Origin: Nostoc sp. MS1
GTDB taxonomy: Bacteria; Cyanobacteriota; Cyanobacteriia; Cyanobacteriales; Nostocaceae
Assembly (NCBI RefSeq): GCF_019976755.1
Contig: NZ_AP023441.1
Coordinates: 2,911,501 to 2,975,500, forward strand
DNA: 64,000 nucleotides
Direction of reading: 5' to 3'
Below are positions 9,180 through 17,591 of the stretch, one piece after another. Position 1 is the first letter of the stretch, and each line of letters begins with the position of its first letter. The notes below the pieces were generated by a model, which saw only the letters and a list, made by a program, of their open reading frames with translations, was not told where the DNA came from and ran no database searches. A program made the position numbers and the translations under genes.

Positions 9180-10352
9180 ATGAACCAGGCTAACAACGTA
9201 CTCGATAGCATTTATCAGCCTGACCTAGAAATAATGAATCAGCCTGAGATCGAGTTAGAAGACCTCTTAATAGAAGAAGATGAGGACTTATTGCTCGCTG
9301 ATGATGGCGATATTGATGAGTTTTTAGAGCCTCAGTCTGATGAGGACGACGCAAAGTCTGGAAAAGCCGCTAAATCGCGTCGTCGGACACAAAGCAAGAA
9401 GAAGCACTATACCGAAGATTCCATTCGTCTGTACTTGCAAGAAATTGGTCGTATCCGTTTGTTGCGTGCAGATGAGGAAATCGAACTGGCTAGAAAAATT
9501 GCTGATTTATTGGAATTAGAAAGGGTACGCGAGAGGCTGTCAGAACAGCTAGAACGTGACCCCCGTGATAGTGAATGGGCAGAAGCAGTACAAGTTCCAT
9601 TGCCCGCATTCCGTTACCGCCTGCACGTTGGCCGCAGAGCAAAAGATAAAATGGTGCAATCAAACTTGCGCCTTGTAGTTTCAATTGCCAAGAAGTACAT
9701 GAACCGTGGCTTATCTTTCCAAGATTTAATTCAAGAAGGAAGCCTTGGTTTGATTCGTGCGGCTGAGAAGTTTGACCACGAGAAAGGCTATAAATTCTCA
9801 ACCTACGCTACTTGGTGGATTCGCCAAGCAATTACCAGAGCGATCGCTGACCAATCTCGCACCATCCGTCTGCCGGTTCACCTCTACGAAACCATCTCCC
9901 GCATCAAGAAAACCACCAAGTTATTGTCTCAAGAAATGGGACGCAAGCCAACAGAAGAAGAAATTGCAACTCGCATGGAAATGACCATCGAGAAACTGCG
10001 TTTCATCGCTAAATCTGCACAGTTACCCATTTCCTTAGAAACACCTATTGGTAAAGAAGAAGATTCTCGCTTAGGCGACTTTATCGAATCCGATGGCGAA
10101 ACCCCAGAAGACCAAGTTTCTAAAAACCTTCTGCGCGAAGATTTAGAAAAAGTCCTCGACAGCCTCAGCCCCCGTGAACGAGACGTTCTCCGCCTGCGCT
10201 ACGGTTTAGATGACGGACGCATGAAGACTTTAGAGGAAATTGGGCAAATCTTTAACGTCACCCGTGAACGGATTCGCCAAATCGAAGCCAAAGCACTCCG
10301 TAAATTACGCCACCCCAACCGCAACAGCGTTCTTAAGGAATATATTCGTTAG
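9180..10352 (+). CDS. sigA: Principal RNA polymerase sigma factor SigA (RpoD)
   Basis: This is a group 1 sigma-70 factor directing housekeeping transcription. Residues 1-75 are acidic (region 1.1-like). Region 1.2 is at YTEDSIRLYLQEIGRI, region 2 at LRLVVSIAKKYMNRGLSF through KFSTYATWWIRQAITRAI, region 3 follows, and region 4.2 ends in RERIRQIEAKALRKLRHP. At 390 aa it has the usual cyanobacterial length. GAGGAA (9168-9173) precedes ATG 9180. A five-codon reading frame, ATG 9166 to TGA 9183, overlaps the sigA start as ATGA, but its own AAGGAG is only one base from its ATG, so it is probably not translated well. A strong terminator follows. Confidence 0.97.
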   Translation: MNQANNVLDSIYQPDLEIMNQPEIELEDLLIEEDEDLLLADDGDIDEFLEPQSDEDDAKSGKAAKSRRRTQSKKKHYTEDSIRLYLQEIGRIRLLRADEEIELARKIADLLELERVRERLSEQLERDPRDSEWAEAVQVPLPAFRYRLHVGRRAKDKMVQSNLRLVVSIAKKYMNRGLSFQDLIQEGSLGLIRAAEKFDHEKGYKFSTYATWWIRQAITRAIADQSRTIRLPVHLYETISRIKKTTKLLSQEMGRKPTEEEIATRMEMTIEKLRFIAKSAQLPISLETPIGKEEDSRLGDFIESDGETPEDQVSKNLLREDLEKVLDSLSPRERDVLRLRYGLDDGRMKTLEEIGQIFNVTRERIRQIEAKALRKLRHPNRNSVLKEYIR

Positions 10353-10408
10353 TCAGTTGTCAGTGTGCGGTTGTCTTTACAATTGACCACTGACAAATAA
10401 CTTAAAAG

Positions 10409-10441
10409 CCTGGAAGTGTTGTTACACCTCCAGGTTTTTTT
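10409..10441 (+). terminator. Intrinsic terminator of sigA
   Basis: CCTGGAAGTGT (10409-10419) pairs with ACACCTCCAGG (10424-10434) with one internal mismatch and a TGTT loop, followed by seven Ts. Confidence 0.9.
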
Positions 10442-10525
10442 GTTTAGGCTGTTGACGCTTAACTGTTAATCGTCAACAAACCCTATGAGCGACCATGTAA
10501 TGTAGCTTATTTATTTTTATAGGTC

Positions 10526-10705
10526 TTACAGAATGCCCCAGAAGTGTAGGAAGCCTTGACCAGAGAACAGCTCAATTAATGCGGCTGCTAAAAAGCCAAT
10601 CATTGCCAAGCGACCGTTCCAGATTTCGGCTTGAGGAGTGAAGCCCCAACGCCAAGAATTGCGGTCTTCAACTATAGAAGCAGAGATTTTTGTTGTGTCT
10701 GTCAT
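10526..10705 (-). CDS. hli: High-light-inducible (Hli/SCP) chlorophyll-binding protein
   Basis: A 59 aa one-helix protein of the LHC superfamily. The helix AEIWNGRLAMIGFLAAALIE carries the chlorophyll-binding ExxxxRxAM motif. These thylakoid proteins bind chlorophyll and carotenoid near photosystem II during light stress. The start is set at ATG 10705 because GGAG lies 8 nt upstream (10714-10717); a GTG at 10714 overlaps that ribosome binding site and is unlikely. An HLR1-like site about 40 bp upstream (10746-10763) predicts control by RpaB. It is convergent with sigA, whose terminator separates them. Confidence 0.93.
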   Translation of the reverse strand: MTDTTKISASIVEDRNSWRWGFTPQAEIWNGRLAMIGFLAAALIELFSGQGFLHFWGIL

Positions 10706-10745
10706 GGGTGGCACTCCAAATTAATTTTTATAAGGATGATTGCCT

Positions 10746-10763
10746 TATGTAAACTAATATAAC
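10746..10763 (-). promoter_or_regulatory. HLR1-like RpaB site upstream of hli
   Basis: On the minus strand the 18 bp read GTTATATTAGTTTACATA. The HLR1 consensus is two (G/T)TTACA(T/A)(T/A) units spaced by 2 bp; this site has 15 of the 16 specified bases. It lies 41 bp from the hli start, near a promoter position. Confidence 0.6.
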
Positions 10764-11121
10764 AATATTTTTCGAGATTGCAACAATTGTTTAAGTTTTT
10801 GTTGTCATAAATTTGGTTGTAATAGTTTGCTGCTGAGGAACAACCAAACTTTACGTCTATGGAAGTAGATGAAGCAAGGACAACAACAAACAAATGATTT
10901 TATAGAGAATTATATATATTGCTATTATTTAGCAACTATTTTAATAGTAAGCTCCTGTTTTACTTTATTTATCAGTATTGAATAGTTTGTAAACTTTAAT
11001 ATTAAATATTATATTTGCTAATTAATCGCAATTAATGCAGATATCACACGATAGGCGATCGCATTGTTTTTTGATTGGTATAAGAGGTATGTGGCGATCG
11101 CTATTTTTCGCCAATAAAAAT
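10764..11121. other. AT-rich spacer between hli and the DUF3226 remnant
   Basis: No gene or strong structure is seen. Two HIP1-type GCGATCG sites lie at 11056-11103. A possible 63-residue reading frame here has no family features and overlaps the hli regulatory site. Confidence 0.5.
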
Positions 11122-11752
11122 TTAGAGGTCGTACAAAGCCTTAAACCAGTTCACAAATACCTGTGCCTTTGGATGCTGGGGATTTAAAATTTTATACTTG
11201 ATAGCTTGATGCAGTTGCCTTCCTGGTTCTTCCTGCCATGCTAACCAACTGTGAATTTTTGCTTTATCAGTACGTGCATCTATAAATAATGCTCCCTTAT
11301 TTTTTGCCTCTGCTACAACTTCCTGGGCGTATGTCCAAAGTAGCTCACTCTCATCTGGAATCATATAAGCTAAAAAAGTCTCTAACATTCCTTGCATTGA
11401 GTTATCTGGCATCATCCAGACACCAAACTTAATTCCTGTGTTTGTAGTGTGGATTAACCCTGTTTCTGGGATTTCTTGAGGAATATCAAGAATACTATCT
11501 ACACAAGCATCTCTAATACTTTGCCAACGTGCTTGAGGCTCATCATCTGCATCTACCATTAAACCCAGATGAGTTAGTCCTGATGCTTGTAACTCTGTTG
11601 ATATCAGGTCTGAATTAAGATTGCTATAACCACCGTAATCTTCAATTGATACAATCGCTTCCTTCTTGTTATTACCCCAAACAATTCCATTTTTTTCTAT
11701 CAATTCTGGTATGACGCGCAGATCATCCTTCCCCTCAACCAAAAGCTTCTTA

Positions 11753-12665
11753 GAGGATGTTTGAAAAGTTTTAGGAAGTCAAAAATTAAGCCAGTCGCTT
11801 CAGCATAATACGGATCATTGCAAGGTAGATAAAAGTTTCTGATGTTTCGGGCAATAATTCATAGTCTCTGACCAATCGGCGACATCCCATAAACCAACCA
11901 AAAGTGCGTTCCACCACCCAACGTTTTTTGAGCAAAACAAAGCCCTTAGTTTGCTCTGGTCGCAGCACAACCTGGACAATCCAGCGACAAAAATTCATAA
12001 CCCATTGCATGAAAGGTTCTCCATCAAACCCACCATCAACCCAGATGGTTGTTAAGCGAGACTGTGGCTGAGATTGTTTGACTCGTTTGAGAACTTGTTG
12101 ACCGCCAGCGCGCTCACCCACATTGGCAGCTAGCTGTGACCAAGACTCGTAGCACTAATCCCAAGGTATCAACTGTGATAAATCGCTTACGCCCTTTAAT
12201 TTTCTTACCTGAATCAAAACCTACGTCTTGACTCACCATTGCCGCACTTTTAACACTTTGACTATCGATAATGGCTTCCGATGGATTCTTGTGTCGTTCC
12301 TGGTCTATTCGCACCCACTCCCTGAGACTGTCATGGATTAACAGCCACGTCCCATCTTTGCGCCAATTACGGAAATATGTGTACACTGTCTGCCAGGGCG
12401 GAAAGTCTCCTGGTAGCCCTCGCCATCTCACTCCTTCTACCAAAATATAGAAAATTGCATTGAGAACTTCCCACGTATCGACTTCACGCTTGCGTCCTCC
12501 TGGTTTTGCCTCTGGAATCAGCTCACTGAGAAATTCATATTGGTCACGGGTCAGATTGCTGGGGTATGCTTTACTCATGTCGCTCTCTCGGTGCTGTTTA
12601 CTATTCATTTACAGCTTATACTGAGAGAGCTTTTTTACTACTTTCCCGACTTTTCAAACATCCTC
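11753..12665 (-). mobile_element. IS5-family insertion sequence, 913 bp
   Basis: Perfect 17 bp terminal inverted repeats, GAGGATGTTTGAAAAGT at 11753-11769 and its complement at 12649-12665, are flanked by a TTA target duplication (11750-11752 and 12666-12668). The element encodes a DDE transposase on the minus strand in two overlapping frames. The 3 bp TNA-type duplication fits IS5-family groups. The perfect ends and restorable target imply a recent insertion. The exact IS name is not assigned. Confidence 0.93.
11786..12608 (-). pseudogene. IS5-family transposase, two overlapping frames
   Basis: The first frame (12608 to 12114, 164 aa) carries the N-terminal domain and the first catalytic Asp (AIIDSQSVKSA). 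The second (12121 to 11786) carries WVDGGFDGEPF with the second Asp and KKRWVVERTFGWFMGCRR with the Glu/Arg signature. The break lies at a tandem AGCTAGCT (12128-12135); dropping one AGCT would fuse the frames as VTAANVGERAGGQQ. No A6/A7 slippery run is present, so I favour a 4 bp insertion over programmed frameshifting. Low-level frameshifting cannot be excluded. Confidence 0.8.
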
Positions 12666-12690
12666 TTAGCTGCGTAACCTCTTGGCATTG

Positions 12691-13937
12691 CTAACGCACC
12701 TCAATTTCTCTTTCAGCCGCAATGACAATTTGAGGTTCTGTAAAGACTACACTTTTATCTTTACCTGGCTCAATTCTGTGGATTCTAATACCATCCTCAG
12801 TAGCATCATCCCGTTGAGCAATACTGGCTAAACTCATCCAACAATCACTATTATGAGTAGTAGCGAACACCTGTACATTTAACCGCTTTGCTGTCTCCCA
12901 AATCATTCGCCACATATCAGACATGGCTGTAAAATGAAGCCCAGTATCTATTTCATCAACAAATAAATATCCATCTTTAGCACAAACTGTAGCTAGTGCC
13001 AACCCTAACATACGCCAAATCCCATCACCCATACTTCCTATTGGTACGCGCTGGTTAATATCAGAAAGAAGCACAAAAAAGCCGCCCCGCGAACCATCTA
13101 AAGAACGCCTAAATTTAATAGAACCCATTGGAGCGATACGTTGAATTTTAGAATCAATTATATGAAGTGCTTGCTCTACCAGTTTTTCCTCTGGGGTTAG
13201 TACAATTTGGTCAAAGAGTTCAATCATCTTCTCAGTCTCTAAAGAAGATGATGTTACAAATTGTACTTTTGAAGCTGCATTTTTGGTATTCCTACGAAAT
13301 CGCCGGATATAGTCTATAGGTAGCCCTCCGTTAGATGATAGAGGCAATGTTGAAGGCTCTTTTTCTTGTTCATTGTTCCACCTTGTAATAAACTCAAGAT
13401 TTCTTAATGATTCTATAAATTCATCACCTAGAAGATCAGGAAGTAAACTCAATTGTGCGATATTAGTAATGTTTTCACGTGATTCTATGGATACAACAAG
13501 CTCTTCTTGAAGATTGTTATTAGTGCCTAAGTAGGTCGACGTAAATAATTATTGTTGTAATAAGGCAGGGGGCAGGGGGCAGGGGGAGAAAGAGTTTAAG
13601 CCTTATTTACTTTTCTTTACATAGTTTGGTTTTATTGCAACGACTTACTTATTATTGAAAATCTGCTTCCTTGATCAATTTCATGTCCATAAAAAAGGTT
13701 ACGAACATCCAGTTCTTGCGAATTGTTAGAGTTTTCATCAAAATAAAATTCTCCCCGCTTAGTCATGGCTTGACGAAGTGGTTCAAGATTATTTCGTGAA
13801 CATAAAAGTTGAATAGCTTCTAGTATTGATGTTTTACCTGTATTATTTTTACCTACTAGCAGGTTAACTCTGCCAAGCTGCTGAAGCTCGAAGGACTGAA
13901 AACCTCGAAAATTTTCTATTTTTACAGACTTCAACAT
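12691..13937 (-). pseudogene. AAA (OLD-like) ATPase, split by a 120 bp MITE
   Basis: The N-terminal fragment (MLKSVKIENFRGFQSFELQQ) has Walker A GKNNTGKT at residues 29-36. The C-terminal fragment has the ABC-like signature PIGSMGDGIWRMLGLALA, Walker B YLFVDEIDTGLHF and the H-loop ATTHNSDC. They are separated by an insertion at 13530-13649. Excising it with one TA gives an unbroken 374-codon frame reading SRFSIIGTNNNLQEELVVS across the join. This is the AAA_15/AAA_21 class paired with TOPRIM partners in OLD-type operons, often defence-related. The gene is inactive as it stands. A TTG at 13452 could start only the C-terminal part. Confidence 0.88.
13530..13649. mobile_element. MITE-like element (120 bp) inside the ATPase gene
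   Basis: Imperfect terminal inverted repeats, AGTAGGTCG at 13530 and the complement of AGTAAGTCG at 13649, are flanked by TA duplications (13528-13529 and 13650-13651). The interior carries a GCAGGGG tandem run (13565-13587) and no coding capacity. TA duplication and small size fit a MITE mobilised by a Tc/mariner-like (IS630) transposase; the parent element is not in this window. Confidence 0.85.
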
Positions 13938-14034
13938 AATTTTGCTAGCAGGTGATGGAATGGAAATAAAGAATATTTTGAAAATTAGTAATTATAAATA
14001 TTTCTACTTTAGCAAAAAGTAGCGATCGCGCTCC

Positions 14035-14643
14035 CTAATCCACACCATCAATTTTCCCTTCCGGCTCTGCAACCTCAAAGTTTACTTTGTCGTATAAATC
14101 CTGTAAGGTAATCTCAAAGGGAACAGTTACAAGAGCGATCGCCTCATCTTCCTCATCATATTCCCTTAGATTCCACTGCTTTTTCCCTGTTTTGGAAAAC
14201 TGCTCTACATGAATCCGAGTTTGATCAATTAACAAATATTCTTGGAAACTAGGAATTGTTCGGTAAGCCTGAAATTTATCTTCACGGTCATACCCTTTAG
14301 TAGACTTTGATAAAACTTCAATAATCACCTGGGGATTAGTAATGATATCTGTTCTATTGTTATAGAACTCTGACTCACCGACTATAATCATTGCATCAGG
14401 ATATGTATAGATACGCTTTTGAGGTAGCCATAAACGCATATCACTGTTAAAAACTTCGTATTCTTTTTGCCTGAATGCAAAATTCATTACAGCATAAAAG
14501 TTACCTGCTATTCGATTATGATTTGCTGTTCCGCCTGCCATAGGAATTATTTGTCCATCAATATATTCACTTTTATATTCAGCAGTTTCCTCAAGTGCTA
14601 AATATTCTTCTGGTGTGTAGTCTTTCTGTTGTGTTACTTGCAT
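14035..14643 (-). CDS. Uma2 family endonuclease-like protein
   Basis: A typical 202 aa Uma2/DUF820 protein. YTPEEYLALEETAEYKSEYI leads into YIDGQIIPMAGGT; then come the core acidic residues in TYPDAMII and the NPQVIIEVLSKSTKGYDR motif containing the E-x-K pair of the PD-(D/E)XK fold. It ends normally, without the charged tail seen in the gene at 3651-4379. Start is ATG 14643. Its role is unknown; the family is often mobile and multicopy in cyanobacteria. Confidence 0.88.
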   Translation of the reverse strand: MQVTQQKDYTPEEYLALEETAEYKSEYIDGQIIPMAGGTANHNRIAGNFYAVMNFAFRQKEYEVFNSDMRLWLPQKRIYTYPDAMIIVGESEFYNNRTDIITNPQVIIEVLSKSTKGYDREDKFQAYRTIPSFQEYLLIDQTRIHVEQFSKTGKKQWNLREYDEEDEAIALVTVPFEITLQDLYDKVNFEVAEPEGKIDGVD

Positions 14644-14675
14644 AATTCTCTAAAAAATAAATTACGAATTACGAA

Positions 14676-15806
14676 TTAGCCCCACAATCTTCTCCCAGCT
14701 TTGCCATTTAATCGATTATGGGTATCTTCTAATAATGTAGGAATATCTAACTTTTCTGGACACCGAGGTAAACAATCACCGCATTCTGTACAACGGTTAG
14801 CTTTCATTCCTGGGAACCAGTGACCAGCATTTTCAAACATTCCATAGCGATATTGTGCGTAATCGGTCATGTTGTACGCCACTGCCAAATTACGTAACCG
14901 CAAAACTTCAGGAATATTGATTTTTTCTGGACAAGGTAAACAAGCATAGCATTGGCTACACTTTTCAGTTCCTAAGACTGTTTTTTGATGATTTTCTAAA
15001 TGCTGAAAAGTGGCAAGTTCTGCTGGTGTTAACTCACCATCACTATCAGCAACTTGTAACGGTTCTATTAATTCTTCTGGAGTGGCTGGCCCTACACTTA
15101 AGGTAGTAATACGTTGGTCACTTAACAGAAATCTATAGTTTAATTCTAGAGGTGAAAAGGGGTGACATAAATCTTTAAGGCTTTGGGGTGGCGTGTATAG
15201 CTTTCCTCCCTTGTCGGCTGGGGAGATGATAAAAACGCCCATATCTTTGCTTGCAGCTTGGGCGATCGCATCTACATTCCTCTGAAAAAAATAGTAATAA
15301 TGTAGATTAATAAACTCAAAAAAATCTGTGTTAATTGCGGCTTGAATTAAATCTAACGCCCCGTGGGTGGAAAAGCCAACGTGTCTAACTCTACCATCGT
15401 TTACAGCTTCTTCCACGGCTTTCATGCAGCCATTTTTAGCTTGTACCCACTCCAGATGTTCCCAAGTATTTAAGCCATGAATACCTAGACAATCTAAATA
15501 ATCTAAATTCAACCGTTCTAGGGACTCATCAATATACCGACGCATACTGTCAGCGTCAGATGTTGAGGGAATTTTAGTCGTTATATACAGTTGGGAACGA
15601 GGTACACACAACCCAGCTTTGACAGCTTCACCAAAATACTCCTCACTTTTACCGTAACCTCTGGCTGTTTCTATATGATTAATCCCTAGCGCTAAGGCTT
15701 TAGCAATAGTTTGCTGCACATTTTCGCTATTAGCCAAGTAGCGCATTGTTCCTAGAGAAAGAACCGAGAGGTTCAGGTTAGTTTTGCCAAAGCGTCGGTA
15801 GTGCAT
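14676..15806 (-). CDS. Aldo/keto reductase with C-terminal 4Fe-4S ferredoxin domain
   Basis: Residues 1-270 form an AKR barrel beginning MHYRRFGKTNLNLSVLSLGT. The C-terminal part has two cysteine clusters, CSQCYACLPCP and CTECGDCLPRCP, that should bind two 4Fe-4S centres, as in cyanobacterial AKR-ferredoxin fusions. The substrate is unknown. I place the start at ATG 15806 (376 aa), not further upstream, because the upstream codons are just a translated 7-mer tandem repeat (15811-15844). No good ribosome binding site is visible, since that repeat abuts the start. Confidence 0.88.
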   Translation of the reverse strand: MHYRRFGKTNLNLSVLSLGTMRYLANSENVQQTIAKALALGINHIETARGYGKSEEYFGEAVKAGLCVPRSQLYITTKIPSTSDADSMRRYIDESLERLNLDYLDCLGIHGLNTWEHLEWVQAKNGCMKAVEEAVNDGRVRHVGFSTHGALDLIQAAINTDFFEFINLHYYYFFQRNVDAIAQAASKDMGVFIISPADKGGKLYTPPQSLKDLCHPFSPLELNYRFLLSDQRITTLSVGPATPEELIEPLQVADSDGELTPAELATFQHLENHQKTVLGTEKCSQCYACLPCPEKINIPEVLRLRNLAVAYNMTDYAQYRYGMFENAGHWFPGMKANRCTECGDCLPRCPEKLDIPTLLEDTHNRLNGKAGRRLWG

Positions 15807-15810
15807 AAGT

Positions 15811-15844
15811 TGAGTGCTGAGTGCTGAGTGCTGAGTGATGAGTG
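15811..15844. repeat. Tandem 7-mer repeat TGAGTGC at an AKR start
   Basis: Nearly five copies of TGAGTGC/TGAGTGA run head to tail directly before the aldo/keto reductase ATG. This is the short tandemly repeated repetitive (STRR) class common in heterocystous cyanobacteria. Confidence 0.85.
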
Positions 15845-15993
15845 AAAACTTTTTCTTTGAGGATTTACGCCAAATCATTGAAAAATCAATCAGAAAAGAT
15901 ACTGCGTAAAAAAGTTAGGATTAAGAGATAAATTAGCTCAAATCCTGTCCCTTATTTTTACTCAGAACTCGCTACTCATTACTCCACACTTTT

Positions 15994-16491
15994 CTAACTG
16001 TCACCATTACCAAAGCGCTTGATTAAATCCTCGGGACGAAGATTGGAAATAAATTCCTTAAAGGCTTGTTGTTCAGCTTCATCAGCATCACGATCTACGG
16101 GAATGGAAGCATCAGCAATTACTTCTTCCATCACCCAAATAGGCGTATTTGTACGGAGAGCAACAGCGATCGCATCACTAGGACGTGCGTCAATTTCTTT
16201 TTTGACTTCGCCTTGCTGAAGAATCAACGCTGCATAGAATGTATCCTTTTGTAACGAGTGAATAATCACCTTTTCTAGAGTCATGTCCCACGCCTCCAAA
16301 ATATTCACTATTAAGTCGTGGGTTAAGGGACGGGGAGGCTTTTGATTCTCCAGTGCGCCCATAATAGCCCTAGCCTGTTCTTGACCAATATAGATTGGTA
16401 AAGCACGGCGATCGGAAGCGTCTTTCAACAATACTATTGGGCTGCGGGTTATGGCATCTAATGCTATGCCAGCGACTTTCATTTCAATCAT
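15994..16491 (-). CDS. Bifunctional nuclease (BFN, DUF151) family protein
   Basis: The 165 aa DUF151/BFN fold covers nearly the whole protein: MKVAGIALDAITRSPIVLLK, RALPIYIGQEQARAI, then EIDARPSDAIAVALRT, which is the most conserved motif. Plant members show DNase/RNase activity; bacterial roles are poorly known. The tail EAEQQAFKEFISNLRPEDLIKRFG is typical of cyanobacteria. Start is ATG 16491. It is divergent from ribE. Confidence 0.92.
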   Translation of the reverse strand: MIEMKVAGIALDAITRSPIVLLKDASDRRALPIYIGQEQARAIMGALENQKPPRPLTHDLIVNILEAWDMTLEKVIIHSLQKDTFYAALILQQGEVKKEIDARPSDAIAVALRTNTPIWVMEEVIADASIPVDRDADEAEQQAFKEFISNLRPEDLIKRFGNGDS

Positions 16492-16828
16492 TGACTAAGC
16501 CTCTATCATCCTTTGAGTTATCAAGGATAAGTGATAAATAATACCCTTTATTGGGTAAGTAAAAGCAGGAGTAAACATAGTCATCGTTATTTATAATTGC
16601 TTCTATTAAACTCCGAACTGGTTGTGAACACCAGAGTAATTCAAATGGGTCTTGGTAGACAATAACCTTCTTTCACAAGTATGCCTTGGGAAAAACGTAA
16701 TTGTGTTAATAACCTTATAATAGATAAAGTCAGAAAATATACTCAGAATTTTTGCCATTCTTGTGAGAATTACCAGTGGATTTTCGGCAAAATTAAGTAA
16801 TAAATAGAGTTAGTTTTACAAAAAAGCC
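16492..16828. other. Divergent promoter region between BFN gene and ribE
   Basis: There is no ORF or clear repeat. A TATAAT-like box occurs at about 16718-16723, upstream of ribE, without a convincing -35 partner. Confidence 0.4.
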
Positions 16829-17488
16829 GTGTTTACAGGATTAATCCAAGCATTAGGAACAATCAAGCCTCTAGGGGGCGATTCTTGGCAGATTACTTGT
16901 GTAAGTCAATCATTATCAATCATGCAGGATTTGGCTTACGGTGACAGCGTGGCGGTAGATGGTGTTTGCCTCACAGTGGAAGAAATTTTAAAAGATGGGT
17001 TTATTGCCTCCGCTTCCCCCGAAACTCTCCGCCGCACCACTCTAGGCACTGAACAAGCACAACAAGGATACGTCAACCTAGAAACTTCCTTAAGAGTTGG
17101 TGGTAAAGTCGGCGGTCACTTTGTCATGGGTCATGTAGATGGTGTAGGACAATTACTAGGGTTGGAACAGACAGCCACTTCTTGGGAAATGACTTTTACC
17201 GCACCAGATGCGATCGCACGTTACATTGTCTCCAAGGGTAGCATTACTGTCAATGGCATCAGTTTAACTGTAGCCGCCTACGAGCCAGAATTATCTCAGT
17301 TCACCGTGGCAGTAATCCCTCTAACTTACGCTGAGACGAATCTTCGCTATCTTATCCCTGGCAGATGGGTAAATTTAGAAGGTGATATCTTAGGCAAGTA
17401 CGTCGAGAAATTTCTCCAACCCGGTCATCGACACAGCAACAATACAGATATTACGCCTGCCTTTTTGGTAGAGCATGGGTATATGTAG
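16829..17488 (+). CDS. ribE: Riboflavin synthase alpha subunit
   Basis: This enzyme dismutates two 6,7-dimethyl-8-ribityllumazines to riboflavin. The protein has the internal two-lumazine-barrel repeat: MFTGLIQALGTIK with DSVAVDGVCLTV, then HFVMGHVDGVGQLL with SKGSITVNGISLTV. At 219 aa it has family length. The start is GTG at 16829, required by the invariant MFTGLI N terminus. The gene stands alone, followed by GGGGAGTG-type short repeats. Confidence 0.96.
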   Translation: MFTGLIQALGTIKPLGGDSWQITCVSQSLSIMQDLAYGDSVAVDGVCLTVEEILKDGFIASASPETLRRTTLGTEQAQQGYVNLETSLRVGGKVGGHFVMGHVDGVGQLLGLEQTATSWEMTFTAPDAIARYIVSKGSITVNGISLTVAAYEPELSQFTVAVIPLTYAETNLRYLIPGRWVNLEGDILGKYVEKFLQPGHRHSNNTDITPAFLVEHGYM

Positions 17489-17591
17489 CTGGGGAGTGGG
17501 GAGTGGGGAGATGAGGGATATGAGGAGAAAAAACAACTGTCAACTGTCAAGTGTCAACTTTCACCACTCCCTACTCCCTACTCTCTACTCC

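Larger units (their letters stand above)
11122..12688 (-). pseudogene. DUF3226 (TOPRIM-like) protein, split by an IS5 element after codon 7
   Basis: The main 3' part (11122-11752) encodes KKLLVEGKDDLRVIPELI, the TOPRIM-like start of DUF3226 proteins, which resemble the nuclease half of OLD-type systems. The first codons (ATG 12688, MPRGYAA) lie on the far side of an IS insertion. Removing 11753-12665 plus one TTA duplication rebuilds a continuous 216-codon frame beginning MPRGYAAKKLLVEGKDD. The start lies 2 nt after the ATPase stop, so the two formed an operon. As it stands the gene lacks its start and upstream signals. A shortened product from an internal GTG (11742) would lose part of the first strand. 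The function (anti-phage or DNA repair) is inferred from the family. Confidence 0.88.

Noticed and set aside
9166..9183. Five-codon upstream frame overlapping the sigA start (ATGA)
   Set aside because: Its AAGGAG is only 1 base from its ATG, too close to work; kept only as a remark in the sigA entry.
10702..10893. 63-residue minus-strand frame upstream of hli
   Set aside because: No family features, overlaps the hli start and HLR1 site, and has random composition.
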